DNA of 64,000 bases from Halioglobus sp. (GCA_020443345.1 JAGRIH010000007.1:1-64000); one strand, 5' to 3'. Shown: positions 6,533-18,293, counted from the first letter of the stretch. The notes: generated by a model not told the origin, from the sequence alone. A program made the numbers and translations.

Positions 6533-7030
6533 ATGCGCCCGAAATCAAAGCGTAGCTCCATGTTGGGCCTGGTAGGGTGGCTGCTGGTTTGTTTTGCCGC
6601 CTCTGCCTTGGGTGCTATCGCATCAGTACAGGCAGGTTCGTTCTATGCACAGCTGTTCAAGCCGGCCTGGGCGCCGCCATCGTCACTGTTTGGTCCGGTG
6701 TGGACGGTGCTCTATGCCATGATGGCCGTCGCCGCCTGGTTGGTGTGGCGCAGGGGCGGATTTCGGCGCAACCGCATGGCGCTGATATTGTTTTTGTTGC
6801 AACTGGTGTTTAATGCGCTGTGGAGCTGGTTCTTTTTTGCCTGGCAGCGCGGCGATTTCGCCTTCGCCGACATCGTTATCCTGTGGGTGCTGATCGTTTT
6901 CACTATCGCGTCTTTTTGGCGGGCGCAGCCTGTTGCCGGCGCACTGCTCGTACCTTATTTTTTGTGGGTCAGCTTCGCTGCTGTGCTCAATGCTGCCATA
7001 TGGCAGCTCAATCCGCAGGTTCTGGGATGA
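6533..7030 (+). CDS. tspO: TspO/MBR family tryptophan-rich sensory membrane protein
   Basis: A 165-residue protein with five hydrophobic segments and the TspO signature: FKPAWAPPSSLFGPVWTVLY in the first loop and NALWSWFFF, FWRA and LWVSFAAVLNAAIWQLN later. TspO binds and can degrade tetrapyrroles and modulates stress and pigment regulation in bacteria. The ATG at 6533 is chosen because AGAGG lies 6 bp upstream; the longer frame from 6485 lacks this. It has no same-strand partner and marks the left edge of the core region. Confidence 0.88.
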   Translation: MRPKSKRSSMLGLVGWLLVCFAASALGAIASVQAGSFYAQLFKPAWAPPSSLFGPVWTVLYAMMAVAAWLVWRRGGFRRNRMALILFLLQLVFNALWSWFFFAWQRGDFAFADIVILWVLIVFTIASFWRAQPVAGALLVPYFLWVSFAAVLNAAIWQLNPQVLG

Positions 7031-7199
7031 CGGATGCTCGATTTGTTTCGGGGCAGTAGAGAAATTTTTTCTATCGGGTGATTCGGGATAAATTTCACGA
7101 AAGCCTGTCGCGCAGTGAGGAGCGATCGTGTCGCGTCTCGAAGATCCGCGGGTACGCTGCGGTGTGGGGGAATGACCGGCCGCACTGGCTGTGTCGTGC

Positions 7200-8627
7200 T
7201 CACGCAAAAATACCGTGGATGTACCAGCAGCGGGCCAGCCGGTCGAGAAACACCCAATAGTGCCGGCCGTTGCCCGCGGCAATGTAATAGTCCCGGCTGA
7301 CGGCCTCCCGCCACCAGTTGTCTTCAATGCGCTCCGGTCCGTACACCAGGTTCAGGGGGCCGTTCCAATACAGGCGGTTGTGCCGCTGCCGCAGAGCCTG
7401 CGGCCGGGGCATCAGCCAGAAGGGGCGTTGAGCACAGTGTGTGCCGGTAGTGTGGCCGTCGCCCGGGAGGTCATGGCTGAGCTGCACCGCCAGTTCCGGC
7501 AGGTGCTCGTCGCGGCAACTGACTTGTTCGATGGCCTGCAGGCCGAGGCGGCTGCGCAGCCTGTCCAGCAGGCTGGCCAGCGGTTCGCTCTGCCTGCCCG
7601 GGCCGAACAGGTCGATGTTGTCCGGTTGCGCAGGGCACAACTGGCGACAGACCAGGGCCAGTCCCTCCACTCCGGCCTGCAACTGCACCTGCTCCAGGCG
7701 GATGGCAGTTAGCTGGTACCAGTTTTTCCAGTCGCTATGGCTGCTGGCACTGCGTACGCACAGTTCATGTACACGGTGGTCGATAGCGATAAACTGCCAG
7801 TGGATCTGTGTGGTGCGCAGCTGGGTCTGGCGCAGGAAGCGGCACAGTGACTGCAACAGCAGTTGCACCGCTGGCAGCAGCTCCCCATTTATTTTTACTT
7901 CGTAGCCAAACCAGAATGCGTCGCTGAAAGTGGCGGGGGGTTGATAATCGGTCTGTAAATCCTCGCGCTGGCCCAGTAGCTGTTGCAGGAAATGGCTGAA
8001 TTCCAGGCCGCAGCGCCGGCCCAGTGCCGCACTGGGCAGTGCCAGCACCTCGCCCAGGGTCCGCAGGCCGGCCCGGCGCAGGGAGGCAACGGTGCCGGAA
8101 AACGTATCCAGCAGGCTCAGGGGCAGGGGCCCGAGGCGCTCGACCAGCGGCAGCTGTATCGCCAGGGCACTTTGCCGCGGCGCGAAAGATAGCAGCCAGG
8201 CGGCCTTGGGCGTGGGCGCCAGTCCGTAGTGTACCCGGTAGCCGCGACTGTCGAGGCCGTTGGCTACCTCCGCCAACAGTTGGTCCAGGCCGCGGAACAG
8301 GCGCAGGCAGCCGCCAATTTCCAGTTGCAGGCAGTCTTCACGCCATTTGTGCAGTGTCGGGGTGATGCCGTAGGCCCAGCAGCACAACTGGTCCAGGCAG
8401 TGTTGTTCGGCGCCGATGTTGCGCTCCAGCAGTTGTAGCGGTGTGTCGTCGCCCGCCAGTGCGCGTACACCGGCGCTAGTCATGCCCTCCCGCACACCCA
8501 GGGCTGCGGCGCAGTCGTTGGCGCAAATGACGCGCTGCCTGACCAGCACTGCCACCGCCTGTTCCTCTGAACGGCTCAGGCACTGCAGCGACAACTGGTC
8601 GAAGCGCAGGCATAACCACAGGCTCAC
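7200..8627 (-). CDS. imuB: ImuB, Y-family-like polymerase subunit of the SOS mutasome
   Basis: A 475-residue protein matching ImuB: an N-terminal Y-family palm/finger region (LCLRFDQLSLQ, CAAALGVREGMT, ARCWAYG-like thumb segment) without intact catalytic acidic residues, and a C-terminal ImuB-specific part with RPFWLMPRPQAL, WNGPLNLVYGPERIEDNWW and RDYYIA. ImuB links DnaE2 and the beta clamp during error-prone repair. I choose GTG 8627, giving MSLWLCLRF; a TTG at 8687 would leave no room for a ribosome site behind the LexA box. It is 150 bp downstream of the DUF2788 gene and has its own LexA box. No dnaE2 is in the window. Confidence 0.85.
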   Translation of the reverse strand: MSLWLCLRFDQLSLQCLSRSEEQAVAVLVRQRVICANDCAAALGVREGMTSAGVRALAGDDTPLQLLERNIGAEQHCLDQLCCWAYGITPTLHKWREDCLQLEIGGCLRLFRGLDQLLAEVANGLDSRGYRVHYGLAPTPKAAWLLSFAPRQSALAIQLPLVERLGPLPLSLLDTFSGTVASLRRAGLRTLGEVLALPSAALGRRCGLEFSHFLQQLLGQREDLQTDYQPPATFSDAFWFGYEVKINGELLPAVQLLLQSLCRFLRQTQLRTTQIHWQFIAIDHRVHELCVRSASSHSDWKNWYQLTAIRLEQVQLQAGVEGLALVCRQLCPAQPDNIDLFGPGRQSEPLASLLDRLRSRLGLQAIEQVSCRDEHLPELAVQLSHDLPGDGHTTGTHCAQRPFWLMPRPQALRQRHNRLYWNGPLNLVYGPERIEDNWWREAVSRDYYIAAGNGRHYWVFLDRLARCWYIHGIFA

Positions 8628-8690
8628 GGCGGCCCACCGCGGAACAATGTCGACTGGTCTGGAGGTGCTGGTTCCAACACACAACAAATA

Positions 8691-8706
8691 CTGTACATAT
8701 GTACAG
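8691..8706 (-). promoter_or_regulatory. LexA box in front of imuB
   Basis: CTGTACATATGTACAG is a perfect CTGT-N8-ACAG palindrome, the LexA (SOS box) consensus of gammaproteobacteria. It lies 63 bp upstream of the chosen imuB start, so imuB should be induced by DNA damage from its own promoter. Confidence 0.85.
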
Positions 8707-8782
8707 TATTATCGAGTGCAGGGGAATGTGTCCAGCGTCTGTTGGAGTTGATCGTTTGCGCTGGAGAGTAGGCTACTGCCGC

Positions 8783-8989
8783 TCAGACGCCGGTGCGCTC
8801 CAGCAGGTAGGTAATGATCACTTTCATCAGGAAACCGACGATGCCCATGGCCAGGCCGATGTACAGGATCAGGGTGCCGAACTTACCGGCGTTGCTGCGC
8901 CTGGCCAGGTCCCACACAATAAACACCATGAACAGGATAAGTGCGCCGACCCCCAGGGTGACGCCGTAGTCGCTGAGCCACTGGTCCAC
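8783..8989 (-). CDS. DUF2788 small membrane protein
   Basis: A 68-residue protein with two hydrophobic segments (VTLGVGALILFMVFIVWDL and TLILYIGLAMGIVGFLMKVI) joined by a basic loop RRSNAGKFG. This matches the DUF2788 family of short inner-membrane proteins of unknown function. The GTG start 8989 follows the OsmC gene by 17 bp, so they probably share a transcript. It lies between imuA and imuB, which are normally adjacent. Confidence 0.75.
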   Translation of the reverse strand: MDQWLSDYGVTLGVGALILFMVFIVWDLARRSNAGKFGTLILYIGLAMGIVGFLMKVIITYLLERTGV

Positions 8990-9006
8990 AGGGGGGCAGT
9001 TCCGGT

Positions 9007-9444
9007 TCAGTCCTGCACGGTGATCGTGGTTTCCAGGTGGGTGTCGGCCAGCATGGAGCTGGTAATCAGGCAGGCGGACTCGGATTTCTCCAGCAGGCGC
9101 TGGGCTTTTTTAGTGTCGGTACCGGCTGGGACGGTGAGTGCTGCCCGGACGGTCACCGCGGTGAAGCGCGTGACCCGCTCGACGCGTTCCAGCGTGCCCT
9201 CGGCCGAACACTCCAGGTTTGACCATGCCAGACTGGAGGCGCGGGCCACGGCCTTAAAGGTCAGTATGAAACAGTCGGCAATGGCGCCCATCAGCAGCGT
9301 CTCCGGTGACCAGCGGTCCCCCGGCCCGCCGAATTCTGCCGGCGGAGCGGTGACCAGTTCCGGGAGGTTCTCGCCCTTGAGCACAACGGGGCCATCGGAC
9401 TCTGCGCTGGCGCTGATGCTGTAGTGGTGGGGCAGATCCTGCAT
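9007..9444 (-). CDS. OsmC-family peroxiredoxin-like protein
   Basis: A 145-residue OsmC/Ohr-fold protein. The family motif region ETLLMGAIADCFILTFKAVARASSL carries the conserved first cysteine, and SACLITSSMLAD carries the second, the pair used to reduce organic hydroperoxides in Ohr/OsmC enzymes. Start ATG 9444 (MQDLPHHY). It lies 95 bp downstream of imuA and upstream of the DUF2788 gene, so it may be read with imuA under LexA control, an uncommon linkage of hydroperoxide defence and SOS mutagenesis. Confidence 0.85.
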   Translation of the reverse strand: MQDLPHHYSISASAESDGPVVLKGENLPELVTAPPAEFGGPGDRWSPETLLMGAIADCFILTFKAVARASSLAWSNLECSAEGTLERVERVTRFTAVTVRAALTVPAGTDTKKAQRLLEKSESACLITSSMLADTHLETTITVQD

Positions 9445-9539
9445 GGCGAAAACCTCGATTGGTGAATTGCGGTAAAGGGCGCCAATTATAGCCCTTCTTC
9501 CCGGGGACGTTAACTCGCATGCCGGCGGCTCCGTCGTGC

Positions 9540-10283
9540 TCAGACGATCGAACCTGCCCCCAGGGCTGGGGGTTGTTCGCTGTTGTTGTCCGGCCAGGGT
9601 GGCAGTTCCCATAACTGCGGCTGCTGCGGCACGTCTTCTGCCAGCGGCAAATCGACGCTGATTCCCTGGTTGCCGCCGCGCTGCTTGAGGATATGCACCT
9701 GGCGATAGGCGCGCATCTGCAGGCGCAGGCCGGCGGGAGCGTGCTGGCGGGCGGCCCCGTTGGCGCGAAACAGCACTGTCAGACTGTCGCCGCTGGCGGC
9801 AGCCAGTTGCAGTTTGCGCAACTCGCTGTAGCGGTAATCATGGGCCCCGAGCCAGCTGAACACGGCGCTGCTGGTGGTACTGCGCAGGGCCTGTTCGGTG
9901 CTCCACAGCAGGTCTTCGCGATTCTGGGGGTGTACCAGCAGTACCTGCCGCGTATCGATGCCGCGCGCTGCCAGCAGGGGCGCGTAGGGAATATAGGGCG
10001 GCGCGATAAACACTTGCCAGCGCCCCTGTTCACTGAGCTTTTCCATGGCCGGGAGAAACAGGCCCATGGCACCCAGACCACAGCCATCACTGAGCAGTTC
10101 GATGGCGCTGTCCAGCGGCCAGCCGCCGTGCTGCAATTGTCCGTCCAGCGCGCTATAGCCGGTGGGCAGGCCGGACCTGCCGTGGCCCTCGCTGTTGGCG
10201 GGCAGGCTGTGTCCCCGCCACTGGCTGTGGCGCCCGCGCCAGGTGTCTGTGCGCCGCATAACCCGTTCAATCATCTGGTTCAT
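9540..10283 (-). CDS. imuA: ImuA, RecA/SulA-like SOS mutasome protein
   Basis: A 247-residue protein of the ImuA/SulA-RecA-like family: a degenerate RecA core (GLPTGYSALDGQLQHGGWP, AIELLSDGCGLGAMGLFLPA, VLLVHPQNREDLLWSTEQAL) lacking a proper Walker A. ImuA interacts with RecA and ImuB in translesion synthesis. ATG at 10283. A perfect LexA box lies 32 bp upstream. Downstream are OsmC, DUF2788 and then imuB, not imuB directly. Confidence 0.88.
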   Translation of the reverse strand: MNQMIERVMRRTDTWRGRHSQWRGHSLPANSEGHGRSGLPTGYSALDGQLQHGGWPLDSAIELLSDGCGLGAMGLFLPAMEKLSEQGRWQVFIAPPYIPYAPLLAARGIDTRQVLLVHPQNREDLLWSTEQALRSTTSSAVFSWLGAHDYRYSELRKLQLAAASGDSLTVLFRANGAARQHAPAGLRLQMRAYRQVHILKQRGGNQGISVDLPLAEDVPQQPQLWELPPWPDNNSEQPPALGAGSIV

Positions 10284-10314
10284 GGTGGCTCATCCCGTAT
10301 GGTCAATATATAAA

Positions 10315-10330
10315 CTGTATAAACATACAG
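10315..10330 (-). promoter_or_regulatory. LexA box in front of imuA
   Basis: CTGTATAAACATACAG is a perfect CTGT-N8-ACAG SOS box, 32 bp upstream of the imuA ATG. The surrounding AT-rich stretch (AATATATAAACTG) would hold the promoter. Confidence 0.88.
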
Positions 10331-10449
10331 TAGTAGCGTGTTGCTTATAATGCAAGTTTGCGCAAAAGCAACCGGGCTGATTTATGTACAGGTGGAGTTG
10401 TCGGTGATTTTCGCGATCGGGTCACGGGCTTGCGTGGGTCAATACCTCT

Positions 10450-10545
10450 TTGAGGCGCATAGTGGTGTCTATGTAACGAAAATACGTGAAAAAATAGACC
10501 GGTTTCCCACCGCCGCAGTAGAATCATCCCAAGTCCGACAGGCTC
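10450..10545 (+). repeat. 96-bp intergenic element, copy A (upstream of cbpA)
   Basis: It aligns without gaps over 96 bp to 26795-26890 (copy B); I count 73 identical positions, most differences being transitions. The best-kept core is GCAGTAGAATC with TCCC after it, and GAAAA with ACGT in the first half. A 5-bp stem around a 7-base loop can form at element positions 22-38, with one compensatory change between copies. It ends 86 bp before cbpA. It could be a shared promoter/leader or a small mobile repeat; both copies point the same way relative to the downstream gene. Confidence 0.7.
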
Positions 10546-10631
10546 CTGATTGGGGGCTGTGCGCCTGTAACGATGTCGGAGGGCGCGGCGCGTTTGCAAT
10601 ACCATCGCAATCCGGGAGGTTACCGCCATAA

Positions 10632-11570
10632 ATGGAGTTCAAGGACTATTACAAAATACTCGGCGTCGATACCGACGCCAGCGACAAGGAAATCAAATCC
10701 GCCTACCGCAAACTGGCCCGCAAGTACCACCCGGACGTCAGTCAGGAAGGCGATGCGGAAGAGCAGTTCAAGAACGTCGCCGAGGCCTATGAGGTACTCA
10801 AGGACAAGGACAAGCGCGCCGAGTACGATACGCTGCGGCAGTACGGCGGCGCGCAATTTGAGCCGCCGCCCGGCTGGCAGTCGCGCTCTGCGGGCGCCGG
10901 TGGCGGTGAGTACGAGGGCGGCTTTTCCGATTTCTTCGAAAGTATTTTTGGACAGGCCGGGCACGGCTCGCAGCGCGGTTTTTCGCGCCGGCATTTTGCG
11001 CAGCGCGGCGAGGATGTCGAGATGAGCCTGCCGATTTTCCTGGAAGAGGCCTACCGCGGCGATACCCGGACCATCAGCTATCGCGTGCCCGGTTTTGACG
11101 CGCAGGGGCGTCTTTCATCCCAGGACAAGACCCTGAACGTGCGCATCCCGGCGGGCGTGACCCAGGGAGAGCGCATTCGCCTGCAGGGACAGGGCGCTCC
11201 CGGCATCGGTGAGGCGCCGCCGGGCGATCTCTATCTGGAGATACGCATTGCCGGGCATCCGCTGTACGAGATAGAGGGCGCCAATCTGCTGCTGACGGTT
11301 CCCGTCGCCCCCTGGGAGGCCGCGCTGGGCACTAAAGTGACGGTGCCCACGCTGGATGGCAAAATAAGCCTGTCGATCCCCGCCGCCAGCCAGAACGGCA
11401 AGCGCCTGCGGGTCAAGGGCCGGGGGCTGGGCAAGGCGGACAAGCGCGGCGACCTGCTGGTGGTGCTGGCGGTTACCATGCCGCCGACCCTGGAGCCGGA
11501 GACAGCGGCCCTGTGGCGGCAGTTGGCCGAAAAATCCGGCTTTAACCCACGTGCCAACTGGGGGAAGTGA
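10632..11570 (+). CDS. cbpA: CbpA, DnaJ-like co-chaperone/curved-DNA-binding protein
   Basis: A 312-residue J-domain protein: J domain at residues ~1-70 with the HPD motif (KYHPDVSQ), a G/F-rich linker, then two DnaJ C-terminal beta domains without the zinc finger, as in CbpA. It stimulates DnaK and binds curved DNA as a nucleoid protein in stationary phase. Start ATG 10632 after GGGAGGTTACCGCCATAA. Its inhibitor gene cbpM follows by 1 bp. The 96-bp element lies in its long upstream region. Confidence 0.92.
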   Translation: MEFKDYYKILGVDTDASDKEIKSAYRKLARKYHPDVSQEGDAEEQFKNVAEAYEVLKDKDKRAEYDTLRQYGGAQFEPPPGWQSRSAGAGGGEYEGGFSDFFESIFGQAGHGSQRGFSRRHFAQRGEDVEMSLPIFLEEAYRGDTRTISYRVPGFDAQGRLSSQDKTLNVRIPAGVTQGERIRLQGQGAPGIGEAPPGDLYLEIRIAGHPLYEIEGANLLLTVPVAPWEAALGTKVTVPTLDGKISLSIPAASQNGKRLRVKGRGLGKADKRGDLLVVLAVTMPPTLEPETAALWRQLAEKSGFNPRANWGK

Positions 11571-11571
11571 C

Positions 11572-11874
11572 ATGAATGACACCAGCTATTACCTGACACT
11601 GACCGAAGTGACCCAGTCCATCCACCTGTCGGAACAGGCGCTTATCACCATCGTGGACTACGGTATCGTGCAGCCCCGGGGCCGGCGTCCCGCCGACTGG
11701 CGCTTCGATCCTCCCATGGTGACTACTCTGCGCAAGGCGTGCCGACTGCAGCGCGATCTGGAGCTGGACTGGGCGGGGACTGCGCTGGCGCTGGAACTGC
11801 TCGAACAGGTGCAGGCTTTGCGCGAGGACAACCAGCGCCTGCAGCGCCTGCTGCAGCGCCTGACCAACGCCTGA
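11572..11874 (+). CDS. cbpM: CbpM, modulator of CbpA
   Basis: A 100-residue MerR-like helical protein. CbpM binds the J domain of CbpA and blocks its action. The N-terminal TLTEVTQSIHLSEQALITIVDYGIV region and the C-terminal coiled coil (LEQVQALREDNQRLQRLLQRL) match the family. It starts at ATG 11572, one base after the cbpA stop, in the usual order. Confidence 0.88.
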   Translation: MNDTSYYLTLTEVTQSIHLSEQALITIVDYGIVQPRGRRPADWRFDPPMVTTLRKACRLQRDLELDWAGTALALELLEQVQALREDNQRLQRLLQRLTNA

Positions 11875-11876
11875 CC

Positions 11877-11899
11877 AAAAAAACCGAGCCCGGCTGCTC
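11877..11899 (-). terminator. Short hairpin plus T7 behind holA
   Basis: Read on the minus strand, GAGC-AGCCGG-GCTC is followed by GG and seven T (A7 at 11877-11883). The stem is only 4 bp, so the terminator is weak or assisted. It overlaps the holA stop and lies in the gap between convergent cbpM and holA. Confidence 0.4.
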
Positions 11900-12911
11900 A
11901 GGCACTCGCGCGGCACAGGTCGAGGATGAGTGTCTCCAGGTTGTCCCAGGGCCTGCCGTCGGCGAAGCCCTTGATGCTGCCGTCCACCGTCGCGGCACGC
12001 TCCAGCAGCAGGGACAGTGAGTGCCGGTCGTGGCGGACCAGGGCGCCCTGCAACAGGGGTATGCGGGTTTTCCACACGCGCCGCGCCTGCAGCGACTGCT
12101 GCACCGTCCGGCCCTGATCCGACTCCAGTGTGACTTCGTACAGGGTGCGGATCTCGCGGGCCAGCGCCCACAGGACGACGGGTGGTTCGGCGCCCTCGCC
12201 GCGCAGGCCGTGCAGCATGCGCAGGCTGGCCGTGGCATCGCCGCGCAGGGCACTGTCCGCCATGTCGAACAGGTTGTAGCGGGCGTTATTGGAAACCGCC
12301 GCGGTGACCGTGGCGGCGGTGATGCAGCCATCCGTCGCTAGCAGCTTCAGCTTCTCCACTTCCTGTACCGCCGCCAGCAGATTGCCCTCCACCCGCTCGC
12401 TCAGCAAGTGCAGGGCGTCGTCGTCGATACGCATGCCGGCACCGCTCACCCGCTGCCGCAGCCAGCGCGGCAGCTCCCGGGCACCTACCGGCCATACCTG
12501 GATGGTGGCGCCGGCCCTGTCCAGAGCCCTGTACCACTTGCTGTTGGTGGACTGTTTATCGATCTTGCCGCACACCATCAGCAGTACATCGTCCCCAGCG
12601 GTCAGTTCCAGGTACTCGCACAGGGCCTTGCTGCCCTCTGCGCCGGGTTTGCCGCTGGGCAGGCGCAGTTCCACCAGCCTGCGCTGGGCGAACAGGGAGG
12701 GGCTGGCGGTGCTGTTAAACATATCGCGCCAGTCAAAATTTCTGGCGCCGGCCTCGATGACTTCGCGCTCTGTACAGCCCTGCAGCCGCGCCTGCTGGCG
12801 TATCAGATCACAGCATTCCTGTACCAACAGGGCTTCGTCGCCGCTGACCAGATAGACCGGAAGAAATTGCTGTTGCAGGTGAGCGTGCAGTTTCTCGGGA
12901 TAGACGCGCAT
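11898..12911 (-). CDS. holA: DNA polymerase III delta subunit
   Basis: A 337-residue clamp-loader wrench subunit. It opens the beta clamp within the DnaX complex. The N-terminal VYLVSGDEALLVQECCDLIR and the RLVELRLPSGKPG and RYNLFDMADSAL segments are typical of HolA. ATG at 12911 (MRVYPEKL), 20 bp after lptE; leuS-lptE-holA is a conserved gammaproteobacterial operon, here read leftwards. Confidence 0.95.
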   Translation of the reverse strand: MRVYPEKLHAHLQQQFLPVYLVSGDEALLVQECCDLIRQQARLQGCTEREVIEAGARNFDWRDMFNSTASPSLFAQRRLVELRLPSGKPGAEGSKALCEYLELTAGDDVLLMVCGKIDKQSTNSKWYRALDRAGATIQVWPVGARELPRWLRQRVSGAGMRIDDDALHLLSERVEGNLLAAVQEVEKLKLLATDGCITAATVTAAVSNNARYNLFDMADSALRGDATASLRMLHGLRGEGAEPPVVLWALAREIRTLYEVTLESDQGRTVQQSLQARRVWKTRIPLLQGALVRHDRHSLSLLLERAATVDGSIKGFADGRPWDNLETLILDLCRASA

Positions 12912-12931
12912 CTGTCGGGCCAGCCGGCGCG

Positions 12932-13456
12932 CTACTGCGTGCTGGCGGCGAAGAAGCCGATGCGGCGCATGATCTGCCGGGCCAGGTCGGCGCGCATTTC
13001 GCTCCGGAGAATGCGCACTTCCTCGGCCTTGCCCACTACGTTGCGCGGGTCGTTTTCCATCTGCCGCAGGGTCGTCACTTCCCGGGCCGGCATGACCTCG
13101 CCGTTGTTGCTGTCCAGCACCGAGAACCGGGCGCGCAGGGACAGCTCATACTCGGCCACGCGGGCCTCGGCATTGAGCGACAGGTTGCGCTGCTTGAAGT
13201 GTTCCGGACCCAGCACCACGACATAGTTGGCCTCGTCCCGCTCCATCCAGTGGATGCCGTTGGCGGCGAACCGGCTGCGTATCTCGCGGCTGAATTCGCT
13301 GTTCGGGTTGGCGGTGACCAGGTGCAGGTAGCGCCAGTCATCGGGCAGGGTGGCGCCCTCTCCCGCGCTGCCGGTACCGCGCAGCTGGAAGCCGCAGGCG
13401 GCGAGCAGGGCGGCCAGGCCCAGGATGAAAGTGCAGCGGATGAGGCGCCTGTCCAT
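12932..13456 (-). CDS. lptE: LPS-assembly lipoprotein LptE
   Basis: A 174-residue outer-membrane lipoprotein that plugs the LptD barrel for LPS export. The N-terminus is a lipoprotein signal with the lipobox LLAACGFQLRG, with Cys21 as the lipidated residue, followed by the family's GFQLRGTG segment. It lies 18 bp downstream of leuS. Confidence 0.93.
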   Translation of the reverse strand: MDRRLIRCTFILGLAALLAACGFQLRGTGSAGEGATLPDDWRYLHLVTANPNSEFSREIRSRFAANGIHWMERDEANYVVVLGPEHFKQRNLSLNAEARVAEYELSLRARFSVLDSNNGEVMPAREVTTLRQMENDPRNVVGKAEEVRILRSEMRADLARQIMRRIGFFAASTQ

Positions 13457-13474
13457 AGTCAGTCTCGCTCGTGG

Positions 13475-16380
<2,906 letters not shown>

Positions 16381-16746
16381 ATGCGCAAGACCAGCGATGT
16401 CATCTGGCAGGACGCGCAGCATCAGGTGCTGTTTGAGCTTCTGGATCGGCTGAAACAGCCCGGGGCCGATGGCCGGATACTGCAGCGTTTGCAGGAGTAT
16501 GCGGAGAATCACTTTGCTCTGGAAGAGCTGTATATGCACGCTCTGGCGTATCCCGATCGGGAGGCGCATATCGAGTCGCACGACCGCTTTCGCATGGAAT
16601 TGGCGCAGCTGGTGGACGAAGACCGGGAGTTCGATGAACTGTTCCAGGAGATAGTCGCCACCTTTCTCACCGAATGGCTCACCCGGCACGTGTTCGGCAT
16701 AGACAAGCAGCTCGAAGCATTTATTCTGCAGTCCGGCGCCTGCTGA
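16381..16746 (+). CDS. Bacteriohemerythrin-like protein
   Basis: A 121-residue four-helix di-iron protein. Ligand pattern in order: AQHQVLF (His), ENHFALEELYM (His-x-x-x-Glu), AHIESHDRF (His-x-x-x-His) and WLTRHVFGIDKQL (His-x-x-x-x-Asp), the classical hemerythrin set. Such proteins bind O2 or sense redox state. The start ATG 16381 is chosen by domain length; its upstream AAGG is very close. Its last 26 bp overlap the 3' end of convergent lnt. Confidence 0.78.
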   Translation: MRKTSDVIWQDAQHQVLFELLDRLKQPGADGRILQRLQEYAENHFALEELYMHALAYPDREAHIESHDRFRMELAQLVDEDREFDELFQEIVATFLTEWLTRHVFGIDKQLEAFILQSGAC

Positions 16747-18268
16747 ACTCGCCCTGCCGGGCGTCGCGCCAGAAAGCCACATACAGCAATGACATCAGCA
16801 GCAGCGCAATGCCGCTGCCGGCAACCACCGGGGTGGTGCCAAAACTGCCAAAGGGCGTGCTGCCCATCATCACCTGGGCCCGGCCGCTCAGCGTGGCTTC
16901 CACGAACTGCGGCGTGCTCGCCACGACCTGCCCGCGGTGGTCGATGATGGCGGATACCCCGTTGTTGGTACCGCGCAGCAGATAGCGGCCGTTCTCCAGT
17001 GCGCGCATGCGGGCGATCTGCAGGTGTTGCAGTGGCCCGATGGAGTCGCCAAACCAGCTGTCATTGCTGATGGTGAGCAGTACATCGGCATCGACCGCAC
17101 CGCGGGCCACCTGCTCCGGGTAGACGATCTCGTAGCAGATGAACGGCGCGACCCGGTAGGCGCCCGCGCGCAGCGCGGTCTGCTTGTGGGGCCCCGGACT
17201 GAACGAGGACATGGGCAGGTCGAAAAAGGCGATGAGCCCGCGCAGCAGACCCTGCAGCGGCACGTATTCGCCAAAGGGTACCAGGCGCTGTTTGTGATAC
17301 ACGCCGCTGCCGTGCCCTACGGCCACGGCGCTGTTGTAGTAGGTGTCGCTGCTCTGGGGGCGGTACGCAATGCCCGTTATCAGCGTGGTGTCGGTCACCG
17401 CGGCCTGCTCTGCCAGAGGTTCCAGAAAGCCCTGGGCGCGCTGGTAGTAGCCGGGTATGGCGGCCTCCGGCCAGATTATGATGTCGTGGCCCAGCAGGGG
17501 CTGGCTGGCCTGCCGCAACTGGCGCAGGATCGGGCGGTACCAGGCCGGGTCCCACTTGTGTTCCTGTGGCACGTCGGGCTGGTAAATCGCCACACGCAGT
17601 GGTGTTGCGCTCGCGGCCGCCACCCACTGGATGGGACGCAGCACCGCGCCGCCGCCCCACAGGGTGGCGATGATGACGGCGTAGGTCGCGCAGGCGATGA
17701 GCTGGCGGCTGCGCCAGGCCAGAAACAGGCAGGTGCCGGTCAGCGCACAGGTAAAGGAGAGGCCAAACACGCCGACGACGGGCGCCCAACCGGCAAGCCA
17801 GGTGTCGAGATGGGCGTAGCCCAGATACAGCCAGGGAAACCCGGTGAGCAGCCAGCTGCGCAGCCACTCGAACAGCACCCACAGCAGGGGAAAGCCCATC
17901 AGCATACCGCCCGGCAGGGGCCGCACGAAGCGCACGTAGCACCAGGCGAACAGGGCCTGCAGCAGTGCCAGCCCGGCACAGAACACTGCGGTGAGAAGCA
18001 TGGCCAGCGGCACACTGGCGTGACCGTACACGTGAATGCTCACATAGACCCAGGATACGCCGCTGCCAAACATGCCCAGGCCGTAGAGCCAGCCGCGCCA
18101 CAGCGCCTGGCGCGCACTGCAGCTGCACAGCAGCCAGGCGTAGAGTATGCAGCTGGCGATGCCGCCTGGCCACAGATCGAAGGGGGCCAGCGACAGCGTG
18201 ATCAGTGCGCCGGCCAGCGGCGCCAGCAGCAGAATCGATAGTGGGGTCAGACCTGGCGTGGAGCGCAT
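16721..18268 (-). CDS. lnt: Apolipoprotein N-acyltransferase
   Basis: A 515-residue inner-membrane enzyme that adds the third acyl chain to lipoproteins. Six or so N-terminal membrane segments are followed by a nitrilase-type catalytic domain with Glu in IIWPEAAIPGY, Lys in YHKQRLVPFGEYVP and Cys in PFICYEIVYPEQ. ATG at 18268. It is the last gene of the miaB-phoH-ybeY-corC-lnt block, 25 bp after corC. Confidence 0.95.
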   Translation of the reverse strand: MRSTPGLTPLSILLLAPLAGALITLSLAPFDLWPGGIASCILYAWLLCSCSARQALWRGWLYGLGMFGSGVSWVYVSIHVYGHASVPLAMLLTAVFCAGLALLQALFAWCYVRFVRPLPGGMLMGFPLLWVLFEWLRSWLLTGFPWLYLGYAHLDTWLAGWAPVVGVFGLSFTCALTGTCLFLAWRSRQLIACATYAVIIATLWGGGAVLRPIQWVAAASATPLRVAIYQPDVPQEHKWDPAWYRPILRQLRQASQPLLGHDIIIWPEAAIPGYYQRAQGFLEPLAEQAAVTDTTLITGIAYRPQSSDTYYNSAVAVGHGSGVYHKQRLVPFGEYVPLQGLLRGLIAFFDLPMSSFSPGPHKQTALRAGAYRVAPFICYEIVYPEQVARGAVDADVLLTISNDSWFGDSIGPLQHLQIARMRALENGRYLLRGTNNGVSAIIDHRGQVVASTPQFVEATLSGRAQVMMGSTPFGSFGTTPVVAGSGIALLLMSLLYVAFWRDARQGEFSRRRTAE

Positions 18269-18293
18269 GCCGATGGGGTCGCGACAGGTCCGC

